A stretch of 16,928 nt of DNA from Victivallales bacterium (GTDB taxonomy: Bacteria > Verrucomicrobiota > Lentisphaeria > Oligosphaerales > Oligosphaeraceae), in contig JAGCSE010000159.1 in NCBI GenBank assembly GCA_017964325.1, forward strand, positions 1-16,928, in the 5' to 3' direction. Each line of letters starts with the position of its first letter. The stretch's first letter is position 1. Of this stretch, positions 8,226 through 16,370 are shown one piece after another. The notes beneath the pieces were generated by a model. The model searched no databases, was not told the origin of the DNA, and saw only the letters and a list, made by a program, of their open reading frames with translations. The position numbers were made by a program, and so were the translations under genes.

Positions 8226-8289
8226 GGATGCGTTTTTTGGGGGGAGAGGCGGAAGAATAAAAATGCTTTTTTATTGCAATCAAGTGGCT

Positions 8290-8318
8290 CTAGAAAAATG
8301 AGGGTAGTGGGATGTCAA
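8290..8318 (-). promoter_or_regulatory. Candidate promoter of tlyA
   Basis: Positions 8318-8313 read TTGACA on the minus strand, a perfect -35 hexamer. At 17-18 nt spacing the best -10 is only a partial match (TTCTAG or TCTAGA, about three of six). It lies between the operon terminator and tlyA, about 65-90 nt upstream of the tlyA start, exactly where a promoter is needed because the terminator isolates tlyA from the ABC operon. Confidence 0.4.
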
Positions 8319-8330
8319 TGAAATTTCTAG

Positions 8331-8367
8331 AAAAAAAGCACAGGCTTGGCGCCTGTGCTTTTTTTTT
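8331..8367 (-). terminator. Intrinsic terminator of the ABC/FtsX/OPT operon
   Basis: GCACAGGC (8338-8345) and GCCTGTGC (8351-8358) form a perfect 8-bp GC-rich stem with a 5-nt loop, flanked by seven A (8331-8337) and nine T (8359-8367). On the minus strand the stem is followed by seven T, so it ends transcription about 20 nt after the stop of the second ABC ATPase gene. The symmetric A/T flanks would let it work in either direction. Confidence 0.93.
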
Positions 8368-8386
8368 ACAAATAACGTACAATGAG

Positions 8387-9109
8387 TTACTTGACAGAAC
8401 CGGTGTTGATCTTGAGGTCTGCGCGGTTCTGGAGTTTGTCAACGGTGCCGTCCTTGATCCAGAGGATGCGGTCGGATGTGGCGAGCATCTTATGGTCGTG
8501 GGTGGCGGTGATAACGGTGACGCCAAGTTCGCGGGAGAGATCTGACATCAGCTTGATGATGTCTTCGCCTGTCTGCAAGTCCAAGTTGGCGGTCGGTTCG
8601 TCGGCTAGGATAATGGCGGGTTCGTTGGCCAGGGCGCGGGCGATGGCGACACGCTGCTGCTGACCGCCGGACATTTCGTCCGGACGGTGTGTGAGACGGT
8701 GTCCGAGTCCGACTTTTTTGAGGACTTCGATGGCGCGTTCACGCGCCTGTTCGGGATCCATACCGCCGAAGAGGAGGGGAAGCGAAACGTTGCCGATGGC
8801 GTCATATGCGTACAAAAGATTGTAGGACTGGAAGACATAGCCGATGTGGTGGCCGCGGAAATGCGCGAGCTGACGGGCGGATAACTGTGTCAGGTTGATG
8901 CCCGCGACTTCGACGGAGCCTGAAGACGGCGTGTCGAGTGCGCCGATCATGTTGAAGAGCGTACTCTTTCCTGAACCGGATGGTCCCATGATGGAAAGGT
9001 ATTCCCCGCGGAAGATATCGACGTTGATGTCCTTCAGGGCGTGGACGATGACTTTACCGAGATTGAAGGTCTTGTTGACCCCACGTACTTTGATGAGTGT
9101 TTCTGGCAT
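8387..9109 (-). CDS. ABC transporter ATP-binding protein (MacB/LolD/FtsE type)
   Basis: The 240-residue protein is a complete ATPase subunit of the class that drives FtsX-fold permeases. It has Walker A GPSGSGKST at 42-50, a Q-loop at Q94 (YVFQSYNL), the ABC signature SGGQQQR at 147-153, Walker B IILADEP at 166-172 and the switch histidine H204 (ATHDH). All catalytic residues are present. It sits 59 nt after the OPT-like gene as the last gene of the operon. An AGGA element 9 nt before the ATG can serve as ribosome binding site. The likely partner is the FtsX-core protein encoded at 11239-16347. A second, similar ATPase is encoded at the other end of the operon, so the complex may carry a heterodimeric ATPase. 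The cargo is unknown; MacB- and LolD-type systems act mechanically on periplasmic partners or lipoproteins. Confidence 0.93.
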   Translation of the reverse strand: MPETLIKVRGVNKTFNLGKVIVHALKDINVDIFRGEYLSIMGPSGSGKSTLFNMIGALDTPSSGSVEVAGINLTQLSARQLAHFRGHHIGYVFQSYNLLYAYDAIGNVSLPLLFGGMDPEQARERAIEVLKKVGLGHRLTHRPDEMSGGQQQRVAIARALANEPAIILADEPTANLDLQTGEDIIKLMSDLSRELGVTVITATHDHKMLATSDRILWIKDGTVDKLQNRADLKINTGSVK

Positions 9110-9168
9110 TATTGGATATCCTGTTTGAAAGGAGTTGTTACCTGTTGGTTATGCGTGCGGTAAATCAC

Positions 9169-11217
9169 TTAGAACGGGAGTTTGATAACGGCCTTTGAAA
9201 GGAAGGTTACGCCGACGCCGACGGTGGTGATCAGACCCATGCCGCAGGAGAAGCCAGCCGCGACAACTGGGATGTACTGACGCCATTTCAGTTTCAGTCT
9301 CTTTTTGAAGTAGAACTGTCCGATCAATGCGCCGATGAAGGAGGGAAGGATGGTGTGCGGCGTGCTCTGGCCGAGGCCGCGGACGACACCGTATGTCAAC
9401 ATGATAGGAGCGCCGAGCATGCTCATGCCGCTGAAGAGGACGACGCCGAACAGCGTACCCGCGCCGATGATCCACATGTTGAACGCTTTTTCAAACATGG
9501 AGTATTCACCCATGGTGGCGGTGAACATAACGCAGGAGTTTGCGGCGTTCAGTTCCCACATCTTCTGGGCGTATGGGTAGGCGACGGACGGGATGCGGTC
9601 GAGTCCCCAGATGAAATTCATGAAGAAGATGGTCGCCAGCAGGATGATTGGGAAGAGGACCAGCTTGGTTTTCCAAATTGATGTGAATTTCGTACCCGTC
9701 AATTCGCACTGACGATAGAAGACTGTCATGGAACCGTAGTTGGCGATCGGGAGGGGGAGGAACCAGATTGCGATGCCGTGATATCCGGAGAGGATAAGAG
9801 CGGCTTCACGGATCATCGGGACTTCGACGACCTGACCGACCATGCCTTCGAGTCGCGCGGTAACGTAGGAGATCAACGGCGTATAGACGAAGCCGAGGAT
9901 GATGAGGACGATGAGGACGTTGCGGATGTCGCGTGTCCAGCCGCCGTGATGCCAGATGAGCAGGCCAATGGAAAGGCCCGTATAGGTCATCGTGACAAGG
10001 AAATAGCAGAAGATGATGAACCACGCGGGAACGTCGCCGCGTCCTTTGGGGACATCACGCCATGAGCCCATGGGGACATCGGCCGTCTTGTTCTTGCGAG
10101 CCTTGCGGGCTTTTGCCATGGAGTTGATAACCTGTGCAAAACCAGCGAGTGCGATGGCGAGGGCGATACCGATGTGGAAGGAGAAATAGAAGTCGATGTT
10201 GTTTTTGAAGAGGGTGACAACGGTGTCGTCGCCGGTCTTCCAGTCGGAGAGCAGGCCATAGTGATAAAGGATTGGGTTGGCGACGAATGTGATGATGAGT
10301 CCGACGAAGGAGCCGACCATGCCCCAGTAGGGCATGACCATGCCGCCGATGAGATTGCCGAAGGACCAGTTGATGCCGGTGGCGACGGCGGGGAGGTACT
10401 GTCCCGTCTTGTCGGTGAAATCGGAGAACGGGATGGGGAATATCTGGATGGCGGTTCCAGTGAGAGCACCGGAGATGACAGGGAGGAACAGGTAGATGAG
10501 ACCGAACGCGAGTCCGATGGCTCCGCCGATGGCGAACACGCGCCAACGCCATGAGTCTTCTGCATTCTTATTATTCTTGGATTCAATGTCTTCCGCCATG
10601 GCCATGATACCCTGTGCACCGACAGGCGCCATTGGGAAGGGGAGCTTTTCCATATCGGATGCGATACGGAAAAGACCATAGCCGAGAACCAAGTGGGAGA
10701 GCTGTCCTACGAATGAACCGATGAGCATCATGGCAATTGGGGGCAGCCAGTCAACGTTGAAGAAGGAGCGTTTGGCGTAGGAGTCGGATGTGAGCGGTGG
10801 CGCGTACCAGCGGGGAAGCAGGTCGGTGATGCCGTTGGCGGCGGCGGCGTCTGACTGGATGAAGAACTGATGCCAGAGGAGGCCGCCCGTGGTTGCCGCG
10901 CCCATCAGAGCACCGGCCATATAGAACAGGACGAAGATTTCAGATTTGTTGAGATAGCGGTGGGCGCGTTTAGCGACTTCAATGAAGAGGATGACGGTAA
11001 CCCACTGTGCGGCACCGCCGATGCCTTGACCGGCGAGCAGTCCCATATAGATGGCGCCAGGCACCATCAGCAGGGCGACGAAGATAGCTCCGAACAGGGC
11101 CGACCAGCGGAACCCCTCCTCGAAGGTGGAGGGGACTTCCATGATTTTTCTAAACTCGTCAAGTTCCGAATCGATTTTGTGTACTGGTTTTGACTGGGCT
11201 TGCGTTGCTTGTGACAT
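9169..11217 (-). CDS. OPT-like polytopic membrane transporter
   Basis: The 682-residue protein has roughly 13-14 hydrophobic segments, for example near residues 36-58, 68-84, 93-115, 158-182, 226-248, 344-365, 398-422, 433-453, 518-538, 582-608 and 648-676. The layout and the motif EKLPFPMAPVGAQGI around 190-204 recall the oligopeptide transporter (OPT) superfamily and the OPT-related uncharacterised membrane proteins common in Planctomycetes and Lentisphaerota. OPT proteins are secondary, ion-coupled importers of peptides or metal chelates; whether this one does that is inference. The N-terminal 35 residues and a basic loop at about 367-377 are probably cytosolic. The start is well supported by GGAGG 8 nt upstream. 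It is 21 nt downstream of the 1702-residue fusion gene, so it is surely in the same operon. If it is a peptide importer, it would pair naturally with the peptidase-like exported domain next door. Confidence 0.7.
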   Translation of the reverse strand: MSQATQAQSKPVHKIDSELDEFRKIMEVPSTFEEGFRWSALFGAIFVALLMVPGAIYMGLLAGQGIGGAAQWVTVILFIEVAKRAHRYLNKSEIFVLFYMAGALMGAATTGGLLWHQFFIQSDAAAANGITDLLPRWYAPPLTSDSYAKRSFFNVDWLPPIAMMLIGSFVGQLSHLVLGYGLFRIASDMEKLPFPMAPVGAQGIMAMAEDIESKNNKNAEDSWRWRVFAIGGAIGLAFGLIYLFLPVISGALTGTAIQIFPIPFSDFTDKTGQYLPAVATGINWSFGNLIGGMVMPYWGMVGSFVGLIITFVANPILYHYGLLSDWKTGDDTVVTLFKNNIDFYFSFHIGIALAIALAGFAQVINSMAKARKARKNKTADVPMGSWRDVPKGRGDVPAWFIIFCYFLVTMTYTGLSIGLLIWHHGGWTRDIRNVLIVLIILGFVYTPLISYVTARLEGMVGQVVEVPMIREAALILSGYHGIAIWFLPLPIANYGSMTVFYRQCELTGTKFTSIWKTKLVLFPIILLATIFFMNFIWGLDRIPSVAYPYAQKMWELNAANSCVMFTATMGEYSMFEKAFNMWIIGAGTLFGVVLFSGMSMLGAPIMLTYGVVRGLGQSTPHTILPSFIGALIGQFYFKKRLKLKWRQYIPVVAAGFSCGMGLITTVGVGVTFLSKAVIKLPF

Positions 11218-11238
11218 GATAGTTACCTCCGCTGTGGA

Positions 11239-14200
11239 TTAGATGTTTGCCGTGGGTGCCTGGGCTCCAGCCGATGTGTCCTGGCTGGCTTTGGCGTCAC
11301 CGGCAGCCTGCGGAGGATTTGCCCCCAACGTTGTGAGCGTGCGCTGACGGTACATTTCCATGGTCGTCTTAGGTATGGAGCGCCATATTAGGAACTGCTG
11401 ACGGAGATCGTCGAGGAAGACCTTATTCAAACGCTGCCAGTCTTTCGGCTGGCCAGAGATGCGGTTGAGGATAACGCGGACTTCGTCGATGCCTTCGATT
11501 TCGGACGGTGTCGAGCGGAGTTTGAAATGCTGCGATACACCGAGGTCGAAAGGAGCGAGGGCGAGTGTCGCGTTCAATCCAAGATCCTGCGTATCTTGAT
11601 CGCGAACGAGTTCAACTTCGGAGGTCATGAAGCGGCCGAGACCTGTATCGGTATGGTTTGCAAAGTGTTCGTGGAGGAATGAGAGAACGCCCGTGATATC
11701 GTACTGCGAGACGGTGAATGGGAACACCAAGTCAAGCAAGTCGCCCTGCGGTTTGGGCGGACGCCAGATTCTCATCAAGCCCGGGTTGGCGGACTTGGAC
11801 GCCTTGATGGCAGGATAGACGGAGGAAATCAACACCGTGATCATGACGATTAGGATGGTCACGATCGTATTGGTGGAAGACATGTTCATTTCGGGGACTC
11901 GGACGAGGCCGTATTCGGCGGCGATGCCGAGCGTTTTCAACGTGCCCTGCGCAAGGAGGTAGCCGCCGAGACCGCCAATCAGAGCATAGACCATGGATTC
12001 GGCGAAGAACAGGGTGGCGACGTGCTTTGGCGCGAGGCCGAGGGCGGAGAATGTGTAGATTTCCTTCTGTCGGTCGGCGACGGAACCAAGCATCGTACCG
12101 AAGATGACGAGACCGCCGAGGACGATCGGGAAGAACAAGTCTTTCGCACCGGAGGCTTTCAAAACCGTTCCGAGCAGATGTCTGTAAACTCCGTTTTCGC
12201 GGGTAGCAGGAATCGGGAAGGAAAGGATGCGGGCGAGTTTTTCGGCCGTTTCGATGGCGCTCTTGAAACCATCCGTATAGACGACGAGAGCGTAGAGATT
12301 GGCACCCAATTTCTTGGCGGAGTCAGCGGAGACGATGACGACCTGGTCAACAGGGATGGAGGCCCAGTTGCGCTGCGACATGGCTTCCATTTCGTCTTCG
12401 TTGTCGGTGTTGGTGGGCATATTGGCGGATGTTTCCGTAAAGTCTGCGGGGAGGATGGAGGATGTATCCATATCCTTTGCGGCGGAGACTTTTACGGCGT
12501 CGATCAACTGGCCGACGGTGAATGTGCGGCCCTTGAAGATGACCTTGTCGCCTGTATCGACCTTGAGGGAGTCGGCGACAGCTTTTGTGATGAGAATGGT
12601 GTTGTCGTCGATTTTGCCGAAATATTCGGAGAATTCATCGCGGTATTTGATTTCATCGGGTTCTATACCGAGGACGCCTTTGATGGTGAGCGGGCTGGAG
12701 CCGTCCGGCCGTGTGATGAGGATGCCTGGGTTGTCCTGTGTCTTGGGGGAAATCCAGAGGCGGCGGCAGGTGGCGGGCGGCTGCTGGTCATGTTCGTTGG
12801 AGGAATCGATCCAGGAATAGCGGATGATGTCCTTCAAGTCTTCTGACAGCGGATTCCAGTTGACGTTGTGGACGAATACGCCCGTGTAGTTGGGGTTGGG
12901 GGCGACGGACAGTGTGACGATACCGCTCTGCGTACCGAAGGAGGCGAAGCAGAGGATTGTGAAGGTTAGGAGGATGATGGTGATGGCTGTCAGGGCTGTT
13001 CTGGTCGGGCGTCTTCTCATGGTGGAGATACCCATCTGCATGGCGGCCATGAATGTGGAGAAATTGGAAACGTCGTTGACGTGGACGGTTGCGGTCATGC
13101 CTTGGATGGCTTTGAGTTCGACTTCGAACTTGCGCATGATGATGAAAATGACCATCACGGACATGACGACGATTGCGAATCCGAGGAAGATGATGATCGG
13201 CGTGTTGGCGATGGCGAAAGCGGGATGCGAGAGGTAGAGGATCAGGAAGGTTGCCGCGAAGAAGATGACGAACCATGTGATCTGCTTGTAGATGGTGGTG
13301 GAGCCGACGATGACTCGTTCGAGAGCGAACGCGAACGGAACGGATAATGCGAGCAGGATGAGGACGGCGAACACGAGGTCGTCCAGCATGGTGCGGACCT
13401 TATTATATACGGGGCGGGAGGCCCAGAAGGATGTGGTGTTGAGGGCCTCGCGCTTCATGGGATGCTTGTCCTGCTTGGCGGCTTCGATGAGGAGGTCTTC
13501 GGAACGGCCGTGGAGTTCTGCCAACGATGAGTCGAGAATGCCTTTAGAGCGGAGGATGTCCAGACGGGACTCGTTGAGTCGCCAGAGGTCGGATGACGAA
13601 CGGGCGGCGGCATTGATGGCGATGGGTTGTCCTGTCATTTCGAAACCGTCACCGATGGAATCTTCTTCGGAGTTGCCCTTCTGTTCGGGATCGGTGGCTT
13701 CGGCACCTTTGTTCTTGCCTTCCGTCTCAAGGAACTGCGGACCATTGTTGAGACCGACCATCTGTCTGAGCGAGAAGAGCTTGACACCTTTTTCACGTTC
13801 TTCTGAATACCATGTCACAACGCCATCTACGGTTTCGGTGAAGGACTTGTTGGTCTGGAGGTCTGCGTTGGCCTTGGCGGAAAGGAGCTTGACGTCTTCG
13901 CCGGGGAGTTTCTCCGTACGTTGCTGCGAGGGGAGGACGATGTAACCGGACTTTGCGCGGAAGGTGTTGAGACGCCAGCGGATGTTGGTGTAGGTGGAAT
14001 TGCCCGACACTTCCTTGACGATGCCGTTTTCATCGAAGATTGCGGCGAAACCGCCTTTGGAGCCCCACGCCTTTGAGTGGACGGGGCCGATGGTGTAGAT
14101 ACCGTTGGAATTCGTGCGGAGGACTTGGTAGTTATCGAAGCCCTGGAACTTGTTTTCATTGTAAGCAAGTGAGAACCAACGGTTAAGGCGGAACTGAATG

Positions 14201-16347
14201 ATGGCGCCCTTCATGGGGGTGTTGGGGATGGACGTACCTTGAAGCATACCCATGACACTGGGGCCCTTGACACTGTAGTCGTCATTGAATTGTGGGATGA
14301 CATAATCCTTATTGGCGACGATGCCGCGGCGGAGCGAGAGGCCGGGCTGGTTGCCGAGGAGGGCGTTGGCGACATCTTCGGGCGTATCTTTCGTCTGTGA
14401 GAAGAATTTGGCGATGTCGATGGTCTGTCCGTAGATGGAATCGAGATTGAGGCGGTCGAGTGTATCGTCAGGAGTGCCTTCGCGAATGGTGGCTTCCTGA
14501 ACAGTGGCGAGGGCGAGACTGTAGATGCCGAAGATACCGGCGGGTTCGCCTGAATGGATCAGATGGGGGGCGCCCCAGATGACGCGCGTCTGCGGGAGAG
14601 TCTGGTCTGCGGATTCGACGAGGAACTGATTCGGTATCTTCTTGGCGTCAAGTGCCTTGTAGGTATCCAGGAAAGCTTTTTGGATTTTGCCGTAAAGACC
14701 AGGGTTGTCATCGGATGAGTGCATGGCGGATTCGCCGCCGATGACGACGGCCCACTTGTTGGATGTGTCGCCGAGGAGGAGGGAGGCGTGGAGGGCGATC
14801 CATTTCTGTCCGATGAGTTCCACGAGTTCCTTGTCCGCGTTGAGCGTTTCATCTTCGAGTTTGAGTTCCGCAGCGCGTTCCTCCATATCGACTTTGACTT
14901 CCTTCAGGATGACGTCAAGGTTTTCGAGAACGCGCTTCTGGGTGGGTTCATCGACTTTCTTGCTGAATTCGACGGGCTTGTCCGAACCGGAAAGTTTTTG
15001 CTTTTCACGTCCAATCAAGCGTTGCAGTTCGTTCCAGCCGCGTTTGAGGGGGGTGACTTCATTGTCACGCTTGGTGTTGTTGTCTTCTATTTCCTGCTTG
15101 ACCTTGTCGGGCATATTTCCGCCATACGTCTGGCGGAGGGTGAGGTTACGGTCGTTCAACCTATATTCTTGATCTTTATAATAATAGGCATGATTCTGTG
15201 CTTTGTCGGCGAGGCGGTCAAGCAGTTTTCTGCGGACGGGGGAGTTGGAAGTCAGCGGGTAGTCCTTTGCGAGAAGCTCGAACATTTCGGTGACGAATTT
15301 CATTTCGTTGTCGAACGACTCGCGGCGTTTTTCGAGAGTGACGTCTTTCTTGTCGATTTCGAGAGCTCTGTAGAAAGCGGCAGAGCCTGCATGGCCGCGG
15401 GCCTGGCAGTCAAAGAAGGCGATGAGCGTATGGCGGCGCGGGCGGTTTTGGGAGATATGCTCGGCGATTTGGAGGAGGGCGGCGCAGTTTGCGGCGGTTC
15501 TGCCGCCAGGCGTGAGGGTTGGAACTTCGCCAAACGTGTCGAGATTGGCTGCGAGAATGATGACTTCTTCCTTTTTGTCTTCGTCATCGCCGAATTTGGC
15601 GCCGGTGCCTTCAAAATATGCGAAAATGTTACGACCGCGGACGGGCTGCCAGACGATGGATGAATTGATGCGGACTTTGGTGCCTTCTGTGGGGAGGTCG
15701 GAGGCTGGGCCGTCATAGAAGAAACGGAGGAGGTTGACGTTTGTGTCGGCGTAGTGGGGGGAGCGACCGTCTGCGGGGCCGTTTTTGGTGAAGATAACGG
15801 CTTTGGCGCCGAGGCGGAAGGCGCGGATGAAACCTTGTCCGGAGTTGTAGTCAAGGACGACGATTGCACCTTCGACGTGGACACGGTCAAAATCATCCGC
15901 CGTACCTTTGCCGATATGGATGATATTGCCGGAAACGCCTTCCGGGGGAGTGGCAGGGGGGATGATGCCGTTGGGGCGCATTGGGTAGAGGTTGATGCGC
16001 CTGCCGTCGGTATCATCGTCATTGACGACGGTTACGGATGCGATGGGGTCTCCGTATGTGGTTGTCGTGGAACCATCGGCGTTTTTAACGGTCTTCGGGG
16101 AGAACGTCTGCGCGGTATCGAATTTCTGTTCGATGATTTGGGTTGGCTTGAGTGTTTGCAGCCGTTGCAGGATGTAGTCTGCGGCCGCCTGGTATTCAAC
16201 CGTACCTGTCAATCGGTTGGATTTGGCGCCGATGGTAGCGGCGTCCGTTTTAAATTGGTCCGGCGATTGGGCGAACGACTGGGTGATGGCCGTTGCAAGG
16301 ATGACGGCAAGGCAGGCTGTCTTAACTGGTTTGAATGTTAATCGCAT
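11239..16347 (-). CDS. Giant FtsX-type permease with exported PA/M28-like pseudopeptidase domain
   Basis: This 1702-residue membrane protein has a signal peptide (about 1-26, cleavage after SFA). Residues 30-655 look like an M28 aminopeptidase fold with a PA-like insert (about 135-215) and a charged helical insert (about 330-520). Residues 670-900 are beta-rich with an acidic linker. Three membrane helices follow at about 988-1070. The MacB/FtsX core comprises a helix at 1117-1137, an extracytoplasmic domain at 1140-1400 and helices near 1404-1421, 1440-1466 and 1490-1512, with the FtsX coupling-helix-like segment around 1425-1440. A soluble tail (1525-1702) is cytosolic by topology. Key M28 residues are missing: N268 for the first His, R/T at the bridging Asp, Q315 and A316 for the Glu pair, G624 for the last His. 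It is probably a mechanotransmitting ABC permease whose exported domain binds rather than cuts. AGGA sits 7 nt before the ATG; an ABC ATPase gene ends 23 nt upstream. Substrate unknown. Confidence 0.85.
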   Translation of the reverse strand: MRLTFKPVKTACLAVILATAITQSFAQSPDQFKTDAATIGAKSNRLTGTVEYQAAADYILQRLQTLKPTQIIEQKFDTAQTFSPKTVKNADGSTTTTYGDPIASVTVVNDDDTDGRRINLYPMRPNGIIPPATPPEGVSGNIIHIGKGTADDFDRVHVEGAIVVLDYNSGQGFIRAFRLGAKAVIFTKNGPADGRSPHYADTNVNLLRFFYDGPASDLPTEGTKVRINSSIVWQPVRGRNIFAYFEGTGAKFGDDEDKKEEVIILAANLDTFGEVPTLTPGGRTAANCAALLQIAEHISQNRPRRHTLIAFFDCQARGHAGSAAFYRALEIDKKDVTLEKRRESFDNEMKFVTEMFELLAKDYPLTSNSPVRRKLLDRLADKAQNHAYYYKDQEYRLNDRNLTLRQTYGGNMPDKVKQEIEDNNTKRDNEVTPLKRGWNELQRLIGREKQKLSGSDKPVEFSKKVDEPTQKRVLENLDVILKEVKVDMEERAAELKLEDETLNADKELVELIGQKWIALHASLLLGDTSNKWAVVIGGESAMHSSDDNPGLYGKIQKAFLDTYKALDAKKIPNQFLVESADQTLPQTRVIWGAPHLIHSGEPAGIFGIYSLALATVQEATIREGTPDDTLDRLNLDSIYGQTIDIAKFFSQTKDTPEDVANALLGNQPGLSLRRGIVANKDYVIPQFNDDYSVKGPSVMGMLQGTSIPNTPMKGAIIQFRLNRWFSLAYNENKFQGFDNYQVLRTNSNGIYTIGPVHSKAWGSKGGFAAIFDENGIVKEVSGNSTYTNIRWRLNTFRAKSGYIVLPSQQRTEKLPGEDVKLLSAKANADLQTNKSFTETVDGVVTWYSEEREKGVKLFSLRQMVGLNNGPQFLETEGKNKGAEATDPEQKGNSEEDSIGDGFEMTGQPIAINAAARSSSDLWRLNESRLDILRSKGILDSSLAELHGRSEDLLIEAAKQDKHPMKREALNTTSFWASRPVYNKVRTMLDDLVFAVLILLALSVPFAFALERVIVGSTTIYKQITWFVIFFAATFLILYLSHPAFAIANTPIIIFLGFAIVVMSVMVIFIIMRKFEVELKAIQGMTATVHVNDVSNFSTFMAAMQMGISTMRRRPTRTALTAITIILLTFTILCFASFGTQSGIVTLSVAPNPNYTGVFVHNVNWNPLSEDLKDIIRYSWIDSSNEHDQQPPATCRRLWISPKTQDNPGILITRPDGSSPLTIKGVLGIEPDEIKYRDEFSEYFGKIDDNTILITKAVADSLKVDTGDKVIFKGRTFTVGQLIDAVKVSAAKDMDTSSILPADFTETSANMPTNTDNEDEMEAMSQRNWASIPVDQVVIVSADSAKKLGANLYALVVYTDGFKSAIETAEKLARILSFPIPATRENGVYRHLLGTVLKASGAKDLFFPIVLGGLVIFGTMLGSVADRQKEIYTFSALGLAPKHVATLFFAESMVYALIGGLGGYLLAQGTLKTLGIAAEYGLVRVPEMNMSSTNTIVTILIVMITVLISSVYPAIKASKSANPGLMRIWRPPKPQGDLLDLVFPFTVSQYDITGVLSFLHEHFANHTDTGLGRFMTSEVELVRDQDTQDLGLNATLALAPFDLGVSQHFKLRSTPSEIEGIDEVRVILNRISGQPKDWQRLNKVFLDDLRQQFLIWRSIPKTTMEMYRQRTLTTLGANPPQAAGDAKASQDTSAGAQAPTANI

Positions 16348-16370
16348 ATTCTGTTCCTAGTTCCTGGTGG

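Noticed and set aside
8289..8335. Repeated TCTAGAAAAA at 8289-8298 and 8326-8335
   Set aside because: Short and AT-rich; the second copy runs into the A-tract of the terminator, so chance is a sufficient explanation.
12022..12846. Open frame of 274 codons on the plus strand opposite the FtsX core
   Set aside because: Antisense to a well-supported permease domain; no motifs and no ribosome binding site found.
14719..15663. Open frame of 314 codons on the plus strand opposite the giant FtsX gene
   Set aside because: It mirrors the coding frame of the real gene, has no family features, and shows the Phe/Val/Gly/Glu bias expected of an antisense shadow.
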